Shown piece after piece: positions 1 through 7,597 of a DNA stretch of 64,000 nt. Location: contig NZ_CP021978.1 of NCBI RefSeq assembly GCF_004803895.1, forward strand, positions 2,356,001 to 2,420,000, read 5' to 3'. Source of the DNA: Streptomyces hawaiiensis. GTDB lineage: Bacteria > Actinomycetota > Actinomycetes > Streptomycetales > Streptomycetaceae. Position numbers and translations under genes: made by a program. The number at the start of each line of letters is the position of its first letter. The stretch's first letter is position 1. Below the pieces are notes generated by a model. That model was not told the origin of the DNA and did no database searches. It saw only the letters and a list, made by a program, of their open reading frames with translations.

Positions 1-544
1 GCAGATAGGGCGCCACGGGAATCAGCGCGCCCAGTGCGAAGGAGCCGAAGCTCGACACGGCGGCCACGGTGGGCGAGGGCAGATCGCCGGGGTCGATGCC
101 CAGCTCCTCCCGGGCGTGGATCTCCAGTGCCTGTTCGGGGTCCTGCGACAGCTGCCGGGCCACCTCGCGGGCCAGTCGCGGCTCGACGCCTCTCGACTCG
201 TAGAGCGCGGCGAGCTCGGCCTCCTCGTCCTTGGGGTGCTTGCGCAGCTGGCGCCGCTCCACGTCCAGCTCGGCCTCGACGAGCTCGCGCTGCGAGGCGA
301 CGGAGGTGTACTCACCGGCGGCCATGGAGAAGGCACCGGCGGCCAGGCCCGCGAGCCCGCTGAGGACGACGGTGTGCTGACTGACATTGCCGCCCGCGAC
401 ACCGGTCATCAGGGCGAGGTTGGAGACGAGGCCGTCCATCGCACCGAACACCGCGGGACGCAGCCAGCCGCCGTTCACGTCCCGGTGCGTGTGGTTGTCC
501 CGGTGCGCCTCGTGCAGCGTCGCCTCGGTCTCGATGATGGCCAT
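1..544 (-). CDS. VIT1/CCC1-family iron/manganese transporter (3' end cut by window)
   Basis: The reading frame runs from ATG at 544 to the window edge, about 181 codons, with the C-terminus missing. It should be an integral membrane protein of the VIT family, which moves Fe2+/Mn2+ out of the cytosol. The start reads MAIIETEATLHEAHR, followed by a first membrane segment around VFGAMDGLVSNLALMTG and a second around LSGLAGLAAGAFSMAAGEY; the GAMDGLVSNL and MAAGEYTSV stretches are family hallmarks. A long charged cytosolic region (residues about 85-150, Glu/Arg-rich) follows, as in VIT proteins where it binds metal. The third membrane segment (SSFGSFALGALIPVAPYL) is cut at the edge. It diverges from the glycohydrolase operon across a 215-bp spacer. 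Family assignment is firm; metal specificity is inferred. Confidence 0.88.
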   Translation of the reverse strand, partial: MAIIETEATLHEAHRDNHTHRDVNGGWLRPAVFGAMDGLVSNLALMTGVAGGNVSQHTVVLSGLAGLAAGAFSMAAGEYTSVASQRELVEAELDVERRQLRKHPKDEEAELAALYESRGVEPRLAREVARQLSQDPEQALEIHAREELGIDPGDLPSPTVAAVSSFGSFALGALIPVAPYL

Positions 545-759
545 GGAAGATCCCCACTCCCCGCTCTTTGGACAAGTTCCAGAGTTTTACAACACCAAAA
601 CTACGCCCCGGATTCCGTCGCCGCCAGCAAGGAAAGGCTGGGCTAACCTGCGGTTTTACCGTTTCGCGCTCACTTGATCATCACTGTGCGCAGATGTCGA
701 CCGGGTGATGCTGGGGCTCGTGAGGCTCAGCGGAGTCAGCGGAGTGGGACACATGCCGT
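545..759. promoter_or_regulatory. Divergent promoter region with AT-rich inverted repeat
   Basis: This 215-bp spacer separates the divergent VIT transporter and ADP-ribosylglycohydrolase operon. It holds an unusually AT-rich patch for this genome (about 575-605) with an inverted repeat, AGTTTT at 583-588 and AAAACT at 597-602, separated by 8 nt. The repeat lies about 40-60 bp upstream of the VIT start codon, a plausible operator or promoter position. No clear -35/-10 pair could be fixed for either gene. Confidence 0.35.
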
Positions 760-1767
760 ATGGCATCGATCGCCTGCATCCCCTCCGTCCCGGCGCCCGG
801 GGACGCCGCCGGACTTCGCGAACGGGCCCGCGGCGCGCTGCTGGGCCTGGCCGTCGGTGACGCCCTCGGGGCGCCGGCCGAGAACATGAAGCCCTCCGAG
901 ATCCGCGCCCGGTGGGGCCGGATCACCGGGTACGTCGCCGAGAAGCCGGCGGGTACCGACGACACCGAGTACGCGATCTTCTCCGGCCTCCTGCTGTCCC
1001 GGCACGGCTCCGCGCTCACCCCGCTCCATGTGGAAGCGGCCTGGCACGAGTGGATCGCCGACCGCGACGAGGGCCCCTTCCGTGGCGCCGGTTTCAGCGA
1101 ACGCGGCACGCTGGAGAACCTGCGCCGGGGCCTGGCCGCCCCGATCTCCGCCCAGCACCGGCACGCCTGGAGCGACGGTCTGGCCATGCGGGCGGCCCCC
1201 TTCGGGGTGTTCGCGGCGGGCCGCCCGGCGGAGGCGGCCCGGCTGGTCGCGATCGACGGTTCGGTGAGCCACGACGGCGAGGGCATCTACGGCGGCCAGG
1301 CGGTGGCGGCGGGCGTCGCGGCGGCGATGGCGGGCGCCCCGTCGACCGCGGTCGTGGCCGCGGCCCTCGCGGTCGTACCCGACGACTCCTGGACGGCCCG
1401 CAGCCTGCGCCGCGCGGTGGCCGTCGCCCATCGCGGCGAACGCGCGGTCCGCTCCGCGGTCGTCATCGGCGGCTACCCCTGGACCGACCTGGCCCCCGAG
1501 GCGGTCGCCCTCGCCTTCGGCGCCTACGCGGCGGCCGACGGCGACTTCGAGCAGTCCGTCCTGACCGCGGTGAACATGGGCCGCGACGCGGACACGACGG
1601 CGGCGGTGGCGGGGGCGCTGGCGGGAGCGACGCGGGGCGTGTCGGCGATCCCCGCGGCGTGGGCCGCGGCCATCACCCCGGCCCGCGGGTCATGCCTGCC
1701 GGCCATGGCGGGCTACCACGTCCTGGACGTGGCGGACCTGCTGACACCGGCGGAGGTTCTCTCGTGA
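760..1767 (+). CDS. ADP-ribosylglycohydrolase family protein, paralogue 1
   Basis: A 335-aa protein of the DraG/ARH fold, which uses two Mg2+ ions to cleave N- or O-glycosidic bonds of ADP-ribose or related nucleosides. The N-terminal family motif GALLGLAVGDALGAP is at residues 25-39. The first metal ligands T66-D67-D68 lie in GTDDTEYA, and the second metal site is DADT at D276/D278/T279 in GRDADTTAAVAGALAGA. Both metal sites are intact, so it should be an active hydrolase. It is the first gene of a six-gene operon and its stop overlaps the GTG of the next gene by 4 bp (GTGA). The substrate (protein-ADP-ribose, a nucleoside, or another glycoside) cannot be read from sequence. ATG at 760 was chosen because it gives about 25 residues before the first motif. 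Confidence 0.9.
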   Translation: MASIACIPSVPAPGDAAGLRERARGALLGLAVGDALGAPAENMKPSEIRARWGRITGYVAEKPAGTDDTEYAIFSGLLLSRHGSALTPLHVEAAWHEWIADRDEGPFRGAGFSERGTLENLRRGLAAPISAQHRHAWSDGLAMRAAPFGVFAAGRPAEAARLVAIDGSVSHDGEGIYGGQAVAAGVAAAMAGAPSTAVVAAALAVVPDDSWTARSLRRAVAVAHRGERAVRSAVVIGGYPWTDLAPEAVALAFGAYAAADGDFEQSVLTAVNMGRDADTTAAVAGALAGATRGVSAIPAAWAAAITPARGSCLPAMAGYHVLDVADLLTPAEVLS

Positions 1768-3002
1768 CGACGTACGAAGCGGAAGCCGCCGATGGCGGGA
1801 TCGCCCCACGGGTGACCAGGACCCCTCGGGTGACGGTCACGGGCGGTGCGCGGGTGGGAGACAGACGGGCCGAAGGCGAAGCCGAGGCCACACGAAGGGC
1901 CGAAGGCCTCCTGCTCGGACTGGCCGCAGGCGACGCCGCAGGCTGGCCCGCAGCCCGCCACAGAGCCGCCCGCATGCCCGACTGGACCCGCCGCCTCACC
2001 CGCGAACTGGACACCTTCGCCGAACACAACGCCACCACCACCCTCCCGGTCCCCATCGCCCTGAACCAGCCCTCCGAGCCCCTCCGCCTCGGCCCCTCCG
2101 ACGACGCCGAATGGGCGGCGTTCGCCGCGGAAGCCCTCCTGCGCGCGGGCGACGACACCGTCCTGAACGACCTCAGCCGGGAACGCCGCACCCGCGCCGC
2201 GATCGACCTCACCTGGAACACCCTCGCAAGCGAGGTCGCCGCCGCGGCGGACCGCGCCCCCGAGATCGAGTCCGCCGTCCTCCCCCTGCGCGCCCGCATC
2301 TCCGTCCGCGCCGGCCTCGGCAACCTCGCCACCGGCCTGCGCCCGCCCGCCACCGGCCACGACAACCCGCACTACTTCGACGACGCCGCCTGCGTACGCG
2401 CCTGCGTCCTGGCCGTGGCCCACCCCGGAGACCCCCGGCGCGCCGCCGACCTCGCCGAGTTCGACGCCCGCTACACCCAGGACGGCGACGGTGTCCACGG
2501 CGCCCGCGCGATGGCGGCGGCGCTCGCCCTCGCCCTGGCCGGCGCACACGTCGACGCCTGCGTCACGGCGGCCCTGGCCGAACTCCCCGATGAGACGGAG
2601 ATCGGCCGCAACGCCCGGCACGCCCTGAAGCTCGCCGCCGCCGCGGACAGTGCCTTCGCCCTGGTCCCGCCCCTGGAGCACCAGATCGTCGACCACGTCT
2701 ACAGCTACGGCATCGCCGCCGCCGAGACGGTTCCGGTCGCCCTCGCCCTGGCCACCGCAGCCCGCGGCCGCATCGCGGAGGCGATCCCCGCGGCGGCCTG
2801 CCTGTCCCGTGTCGCGGACTCCGCCCCGGCCCTGGCGGGCGCCCTGACCGGCGCCCTGGGCGGCGGCGCCTCGATCCCCGCCTCCTGGCGGGAGACCTGC
2901 CGCACCCTCTCCGGCTGTGTCCTCCCCCGCCTCACCGGCACGGACCTCGTGGAACTCGCCGAACTCCTGGAAGCCGTACAAGCGGCCCACCCGGGTGGAT
3001 GA
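1764..3002 (+). CDS. ADP-ribosylglycohydrolase family protein, paralogue 2 (degenerate second metal site)
   Basis: A 412-aa protein starting at a GTG that overlaps the upstream stop. The family start motif GLLLGLAAGDAAGWP is present near residues 48-62 and the first metal triad is S112-D113-D114 (Ser for Thr). At the C-terminal site the usual GRDADT reads SRVADS, residues 348-353. The first Asp is replaced by Val350, Asp352 remains, and Thr has become Ser353. This breaks a ligand pair that is otherwise conserved in the family and in the three neighbouring paralogues. The protein could be a pseudoenzyme, a regulatory partner, or a hydrolase with altered metal use. The N-terminal 45 residues are poorly structured. 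The coupled start and preserved frame argue against a pseudogene. Confidence 0.85.
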   Translation: MTTYEAEAADGGIAPRVTRTPRVTVTGGARVGDRRAEGEAEATRRAEGLLLGLAAGDAAGWPAARHRAARMPDWTRRLTRELDTFAEHNATTTLPVPIALNQPSEPLRLGPSDDAEWAAFAAEALLRAGDDTVLNDLSRERRTRAAIDLTWNTLASEVAAAADRAPEIESAVLPLRARISVRAGLGNLATGLRPPATGHDNPHYFDDAACVRACVLAVAHPGDPRRAADLAEFDARYTQDGDGVHGARAMAAALALALAGAHVDACVTAALAELPDETEIGRNARHALKLAAAADSAFALVPPLEHQIVDHVYSYGIAAAETVPVALALATAARGRIAEAIPAAACLSRVADSAPALAGALTGALGGGASIPASWRETCRTLSGCVLPRLTGTDLVELAELLEAVQAAHPGG

Positions 3003-3009
3003 TGCGGCC

Positions 3010-4179
3010 ATGCAGCCCAAACCACACCAAAACACCTCCCTGGACGAGCGGATCACCGGCGCCCTGGTCGGGGCCGCGGTCGGCGACGCTCTCGGCGGCC
3101 CCGTCGAGGGCTACGCGCCCGAGCAGATCCTCGAACGCCACGGCGGCCGCGTCCACGGCATCGTCGGCCCCTGGCACGGCGACGACTGGCGCACGGCCCG
3201 CCCCCTCGCCCCGTACCACAAGGGCGACGGCCACGTCACCGACGACACCTTGATGACCCACGCCCTGGTCCGTGTCTACGCCCGGGTCCGCGACCACCTC
3301 GACGCCTACGCGATCGCCGACCACCTGGTCCCGGACCTGATGACCGAGCCACGCTGGATCCCGGAACTGGAGTCCGAGGCACTACCCCTCCAGCGGATCT
3401 TCCTGGCGGAGAAGTGGCTGGTGACGAGGATCCACTACGGCCACGCCGACCCCCGCGAGGCCGGCAGCGGCAACATCGTCAACTGCGGGGCGGCGATGTA
3501 CATGGCCCCGGCCGGCCTGGTCAACGCGGCCGATCCGCGTGCGGCCTACGCCGAGGCCCTCGACATCGCCGGTGCGCACCAGTCGTCGTACGGCCGTGAG
3601 GCGGCGGGCGTCCTGGCCGCTGCCGTGGCGGCGGCGTGCACCCCCGGTGCGACCCCGGACTCCGTCGTCTCGACGTGTCTCTCCCTCGCGAAGGACGGCA
3701 CCCGGGCCGCGATCGAGCGGGTCTGCGAGGAGGCCTCCCGCCACACGGATGTCGAGTCGGCGCTGCGCCCACTGCGCGAGGCGGTGGCCCCCTACGACAC
3801 GGTGGGCCCCGACTACCGCGCCCCGTCACTCGGCGCCCGCCGCCCCTCCCGCCTGCATTCGATCGAGGAACTCCCCATCGCGCTGGGCATGTTGCTCGTG
3901 GCGCGGGGCGACTACCGCCACGCCGTTCTCGGCGCGGTGAACTACGGCCGCGACTGCGACTCCATCGCCACGATGGCCGGCGCGCTGGCAGGCGCCCTGG
4001 GCTCACCGGTCCCGGAGGAGTGGGCCAAGACGGTCGCGGAGGCCAGCCGCCTGGATCTGTGGGAACCGGCGGCCACCCTCACCGCCGTGACCCGCGAGAT
4101 CTTCGCCCGGGACGTGGCCCGCCGCCGCACCCACGAGCAGGCCTTCGCGTCCCTCGGAGGCCAGGAATGCTCCGACTGA
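3010..4179 (+). CDS. ADP-ribosylglycohydrolase family protein, paralogue 3
   Basis: A 389-aa DraG/ARH-type hydrolase starting at ATG 3010, 7 bp after the previous stop. GALVGAAVGDALGGPVEGY (residues 17-35) is the N-terminal family motif. The first metal site is T77-D78-D79-T80 in GHVTDDTLM and the second is D315/D317/S318 in GRDCDSIATMAGALAGA, so the binuclear Mg2+ site is complete. It carries an insertion with several His and Asp residues (about 44-76, HGGRVHGIVGPWHGDD) ahead of the first metal site that paralogue 1 lacks, which suggests a different substrate. Its last 13 bp overlap the next gene, whose start is preceded by GGAGG inside this coding sequence. Family call firm, substrate unknown. 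Confidence 0.9.
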   Translation: MQPKPHQNTSLDERITGALVGAAVGDALGGPVEGYAPEQILERHGGRVHGIVGPWHGDDWRTARPLAPYHKGDGHVTDDTLMTHALVRVYARVRDHLDAYAIADHLVPDLMTEPRWIPELESEALPLQRIFLAEKWLVTRIHYGHADPREAGSGNIVNCGAAMYMAPAGLVNAADPRAAYAEALDIAGAHQSSYGREAAGVLAAAVAAACTPGATPDSVVSTCLSLAKDGTRAAIERVCEEASRHTDVESALRPLREAVAPYDTVGPDYRAPSLGARRPSRLHSIEELPIALGMLLVARGDYRHAVLGAVNYGRDCDSIATMAGALAGALGSPVPEEWAKTVAEASRLDLWEPAATLTAVTREIFARDVARRRTHEQAFASLGGQECSD

Positions 4180-5528
4180 CCTGGGTCCAGCCGGAGGACC
4201 TGATCGGCCACGAACTCCGCCAGGCGGTCCAGGACGGCCGCGAGCCGAAGGCCATCGCGGCCCGCTGGCGAGCGGCGGGCGGCCAGGAGGCTCCGGCCAC
4301 CGCGGGCGCCTCCCCCACCCCGGCGTCCCGATACCTCCGCCAGCTGGCGGAGGACCTCCTGGACGAACTGGCCGACCTCCCGAGCGCGTTGGCGGACGAC
4401 GAACCAACGGACCTGGAGAAGATCAGGTCCGCCTGCCCCGACTGGCCAGAGCCCGCGGGCACCCCGGCCACCACCCCGCACCACCTCGAAGCCGCCTGGC
4501 TCGGCCGCGCCACCGGCTGCCTCCTGGGCAAACCGGTCGAGAAGCTCCCCCTCGACGCCATCCGCCGACTCGCCCGGTCCACCGGCAACTGGCCCCTCAC
4601 CACCTACTTCACCGCCCGGGGCGTCCCCGAAGGCCTCCTGCGGCAGCACCCCTGGAACCGCCGCTCGGCGAGCACCTCCCTCGCCGAGAACATCGACGGC
4701 ATGCCCGAGGACGACGACCTCAACTACCCCCTCCTCAACCTCGTCCTCCTCCAGCGCCACGGCAAGGCCTTCACCACCATGGACGTGGCCCGCGTCTGGC
4801 TCGACGAACTCCCCGCCGGCCGCACCTTCACCGCCGAACGCATCGCCTACCGCAACCTCCTCACCGGCCTGGAACCCCCGCACACCGCCCGCCACCGCAA
4901 CCCGTTCCGCGAGTGGATCGGCGCCCTGATCCGCGCCGACGTCCACGGCTGGACCAACCCCGGCCACCCGGCCGCGGCAGCCGAACAGGCCCACCGTGAC
5001 GCCGCCCTCACCCACACCGCCAACGGCGTCTACGCGGCGATGTTCACGGCGGCCGCCATCGCCACGGCGGCGAGCGGCGGGCACGACATCCACACCTGCC
5101 TGCGCACCGGCCTCACCGTCGTCCCCTCGCGCTCCCGCCTGGCCCGGGCCGTCCGCCGAGCCGTCCAACTGGCCCACCGGCACGAAGACTTCGACACGGT
5201 CGTCGACGCACTCCACGCCGCCCACGCCGGCACCCATCACTGGGTGCACGCCGTCCCCAACACCGCCCTGATCGCCGCCGCCCTCACCCACGCGAACGGC
5301 GACTTCGCCGGCTCCGTCTGCCGCGCCGTGAGCGGCGGCTGGGACACCGACTCCAACGGCGCGACCGCCGGCTCCATCGCCGGGCTGCTGGCCGGACACC
5401 CCGCGGCGCTCCCCGACCGCTGGACGGCACCCCTGAAGAACCGGCTGGCCACGTCCGTCGGCGACTTCAACGGCATCGGCTTCGACACCCTCGCCCACCT
5501 CACGCACCGGGAGACCCACCGCCCATGA
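4167..5528 (+). CDS. ADP-ribosylglycohydrolase family protein, paralogue 4, with N-terminal extension
   Basis: A 453-aa protein from ATG 4167, which has a strong GGAGG 6 nt upstream. About 105 residues precede the hydrolase domain. They include a helical-looking segment at residues 5-38 (VQPEDLIGHELRQAV) not seen in the three other paralogues. The hydrolase starts at AAWLGRATGCLLGKPVE (109-125). The first metal site reads E181-D182-D183-D184 in GMPEDDDLNY, the variant found in one ARH subfamily, and the second is D393-T394-D395-S396 in GGWDTDSNGAT. Metal ligands look complete. The stop overlaps the CoA-transferase start by 4 bp (ATGA), so the two should be co-translated. Substrate unknown. 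Confidence 0.88.
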   Translation: MLRLTWVQPEDLIGHELRQAVQDGREPKAIAARWRAAGGQEAPATAGASPTPASRYLRQLAEDLLDELADLPSALADDEPTDLEKIRSACPDWPEPAGTPATTPHHLEAAWLGRATGCLLGKPVEKLPLDAIRRLARSTGNWPLTTYFTARGVPEGLLRQHPWNRRSASTSLAENIDGMPEDDDLNYPLLNLVLLQRHGKAFTTMDVARVWLDELPAGRTFTAERIAYRNLLTGLEPPHTARHRNPFREWIGALIRADVHGWTNPGHPAAAAEQAHRDAALTHTANGVYAAMFTAAAIATAASGGHDIHTCLRTGLTVVPSRSRLARAVRRAVQLAHRHEDFDTVVDALHAAHAGTHHWVHAVPNTALIAAALTHANGDFAGSVCRAVSGGWDTDSNGATAGSIAGLLAGHPAALPDRWTAPLKNRLATSVGDFNGIGFDTLAHLTHRETHRP

Positions 5529-6724
5529 CCGCGCCCACGACCGCGCCCCTCACCGGCCTGCGCGTCCTCGACCTCGCCACCCTCTTCGCCGGCCCGATGG
5601 CCGCCACCCTGCTCGGCGACTTCGGCGCCGAGGTCGTCAAGATCGAGCACCCGCGGAAGCCGGACCCCTCCCGCGGCCACGGCCCGTCGAAGGACGGCGC
5701 GGGCCTGTGGTGGAAGATGCTCGGCCGCAACAAGCGCACCATGACCCTCGACCTGTCGAAGCCCGGCGGCCGCGCCACCCTCCTGCGGCTGGCCGCCACC
5801 ACCGACGTGATCATCGAGAACTTCCGCCCCGGCACCCTGGAGAAGTGGGACCTGGGCTGGCCGGAGCTGTCGGCCGTCAACCCCCGGCTCGTCCTGGCCC
5901 GCGTCACCGGCTTCGGCCAGTTCGGCCCCTACGCGCACCGCCCCGGCTTCGGCACCCTGGCCGAGGCGATGAGCGGCTTCGCGGCGATCACCGGCGAACC
6001 GGACGCGCCCCCGACGCTCCCGCCGTTCGGCCTGGCCGACTCCATCGCGGGCCTGACGACGGCGTACGCGGTGATGACGGCGCTCGCCGCCCGCGACCGC
6101 ACCGGCGAGGGCCAGGTCGTCGACCTGGCCCTGATCGAACCGATCCTGGCCGCCCTCGGCCCCCAGCCCCTCTGGTACGACCAGCTCGGGCACGTCCAGC
6201 CCCGCACCGGCAACCGCTCCCCCAACAACGCACCACGCGGCGTCTACCGCACCGCGGACGGCACCTGGGTGGCCGTCTCCACCTCGGCCCAGTCGGTCGC
6301 GGAGCGCGTGATGCGCCTGGTCGGCCGCCCGGAACTGATCGACGAGCCCTGGTTCGCCTCGGGCGCCGACCGCGCCCGGCACGCCGACGTCCTGGACGAG
6401 GCGGTCGGCGGCTGGATCGCCGCGCGCACCCGCACCGACGTCATGGCCGCCTTCGAGAAGGCCGAGGCGGCGGTGGCCCCGGTCCAGGACGTCCGGGACG
6501 TGATGGCGGACCCGCAGTACCAGGCCCTGAACACCATCACCACCGTCGACGACCCCGAACTCGGCCCGCTGCGCATGCAGAACGTCCTCTTCCGGCTCTC
6601 CGCCACCCCCGGCGCGATCCGCTGGGCCGGCCGCCCGCACGGCGCCGACACCGACGAGGTCCTGACCGAGCTGGGCCTGTCCCCGGACGACGTCACGGCG
6701 CTGCGCGCGGAGGGCGCCCTGTGA
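5525..6724 (+). CDS. Class III CoA-transferase (CaiB/BaiF family)
   Basis: A 399-aa protein of the class III CoA-transferase family, which moves CoA between carboxylic acids through an aspartyl-CoA thioester. The N-terminal LRVLDLATLFAGPMAATLLGD and EVVKIEHPRKPDPSRG are typical. GFGQFGPYAHRPGFGTLAEAMSG is the usual region before the active site, and the Asp in GLADSIAGL (about residue 174) is the likely nucleophile. Length is normal for the family. It overlaps the fourth glycohydrolase by ATGA and the downstream lyase by GTGA, so it belongs to the same transcript. Context suggests that an acid released or formed in this pathway is activated to a CoA ester and then cleaved by the next enzyme. 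The acid is not identifiable. Confidence 0.88.
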   Translation: MTAPTTAPLTGLRVLDLATLFAGPMAATLLGDFGAEVVKIEHPRKPDPSRGHGPSKDGAGLWWKMLGRNKRTMTLDLSKPGGRATLLRLAATTDVIIENFRPGTLEKWDLGWPELSAVNPRLVLARVTGFGQFGPYAHRPGFGTLAEAMSGFAAITGEPDAPPTLPPFGLADSIAGLTTAYAVMTALAARDRTGEGQVVDLALIEPILAALGPQPLWYDQLGHVQPRTGNRSPNNAPRGVYRTADGTWVAVSTSAQSVAERVMRLVGRPELIDEPWFASGADRARHADVLDEAVGGWIAARTRTDVMAAFEKAEAAVAPVQDVRDVMADPQYQALNTITTVDDPELGPLRMQNVLFRLSATPGAIRWAGRPHGADTDEVLTELGLSPDDVTALRAEGAL

Positions 6725-7536
6725 CGGCGTACCCCCTCACCTGGCTCTACGCCCCGGGCGACCGCCCCGACGTAGTGGCGAAGGCCCTCGCCTCCGGCGC
6801 CGACGTGGTCGTCGCCGACCTGGAGGACGCAGTCGCCCCGGACCGCAAGGCCTACGCCCGCGCCGCCACCGCCGACCTGCTCCACGACGTGCCGGCCGTC
6901 CCGGTCCACGTCCGCGTCAACGCCCTGGACAGCCCCTGGGGCGAGCAGGACATCGCGGCCCTGGCCCCGGCTCCCGGGCTCTCCGGGCTCCGCCTCCCCA
7001 AGATCACCTCATCCGCCGAGGTCACCCACGTCGCGCACCGGGCCGCTCGGGCCGATCTGTACGCCCTGCTGGAGACGGCCCTCGCCGTGGAGCAGGCGTA
7101 CGCCATCGCCTGCGCCCATCCGCACCTGCGCGGCATCGCACTCGGCGAGGCCGACCTGCTGGCCGACCTCGGCGTACGCGACGACACGGGCCTCGACTGG
7201 CCCCGCTCCCGGGTGGTCGTGGCGGCCCGGGCCGCCGGTCTGCCCCCGCCGCCCCAGTCCGTCCACCCGGACACCCGCGACCTGGACGGGCTGGCCGTCT
7301 CCTGCGCCCGTGGCCGCGCCCTGGGTTTCCTCGGCCGCGCCGCGATCCACCCCCGCCAGCTCCCGGTGATCGAACGCGCCTACCTGCCCACCGGGGCGGA
7401 GATCGAGCAGGCGGAGACGGTCCTCAAGGCAGCCGCCACGGAGCAGGGCGCCCAGGCACTCGCGGACGGCCGCTTCATCGACGCGGCGGTGGTGACGGCG
7501 GCCCAGCGCACCCTGTCCCTGGCCCGCCGCCGCTGA
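6721..7536 (+). CDS. HpcH/HpaI aldolase / CitE-like CoA-ester lyase
   Basis: A 271-aa TIM-barrel lyase of the CitE/HpcH family. These Mg2+ enzymes cleave or form C-C bonds next to a CoA thioester (citramalyl-CoA, malyl-CoA and related substrates). The start WLYAPGDRPDVVAKALASG and the metal-site motif VVADLEDAV are diagnostic. The substrate-binding HVRVNALDSPWGEQD and the later IALGEADLLADLG and GFLGRAAIHPRQ match the family. It starts at GTG 6721, overlapping the CoA-transferase stop by 4 bp, and closes the operon just ahead of a perfect hairpin terminator. With the CoA-transferase it forms a typical activate-then-cleave pair for a branched or hydroxylated organic acid. Specificity cannot be predicted. 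Confidence 0.87.
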   Translation: MTAYPLTWLYAPGDRPDVVAKALASGADVVVADLEDAVAPDRKAYARAATADLLHDVPAVPVHVRVNALDSPWGEQDIAALAPAPGLSGLRLPKITSSAEVTHVAHRAARADLYALLETALAVEQAYAIACAHPHLRGIALGEADLLADLGVRDDTGLDWPRSRVVVAARAAGLPPPPQSVHPDTRDLDGLAVSCARGRALGFLGRAAIHPRQLPVIERAYLPTGAEIEQAETVLKAAATEQGAQALADGRFIDAAVVTAAQRTLSLARRR

Positions 7537-7540
7537 CATG

Positions 7541-7576
7541 CCGAGAGCGCCCGGGATTCTTCCCGGGCGCTCTCGG
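7541..7576. terminator. Perfect 16-bp hairpin terminator between convergent genes
   Basis: CCGAGAGCGCCCGGGA (7541-7556), a TTCT loop and an exact reverse complement (7561-7576). It sits 4 bp after the stop of the lyase gene and 21 bp from the stop of convergent lgt, so it can serve both strands. There is no U-tract, as is common in Streptomyces. Confidence 0.85.
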
Positions 7577-7597
7577 ACCGTCAGATGAGGCAGGCCG

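Noticed and set aside
3942..5519. 525-aa frame opposite the fourth glycohydrolase
   Set aside because: Shadow frame; no start signal and biased composition.
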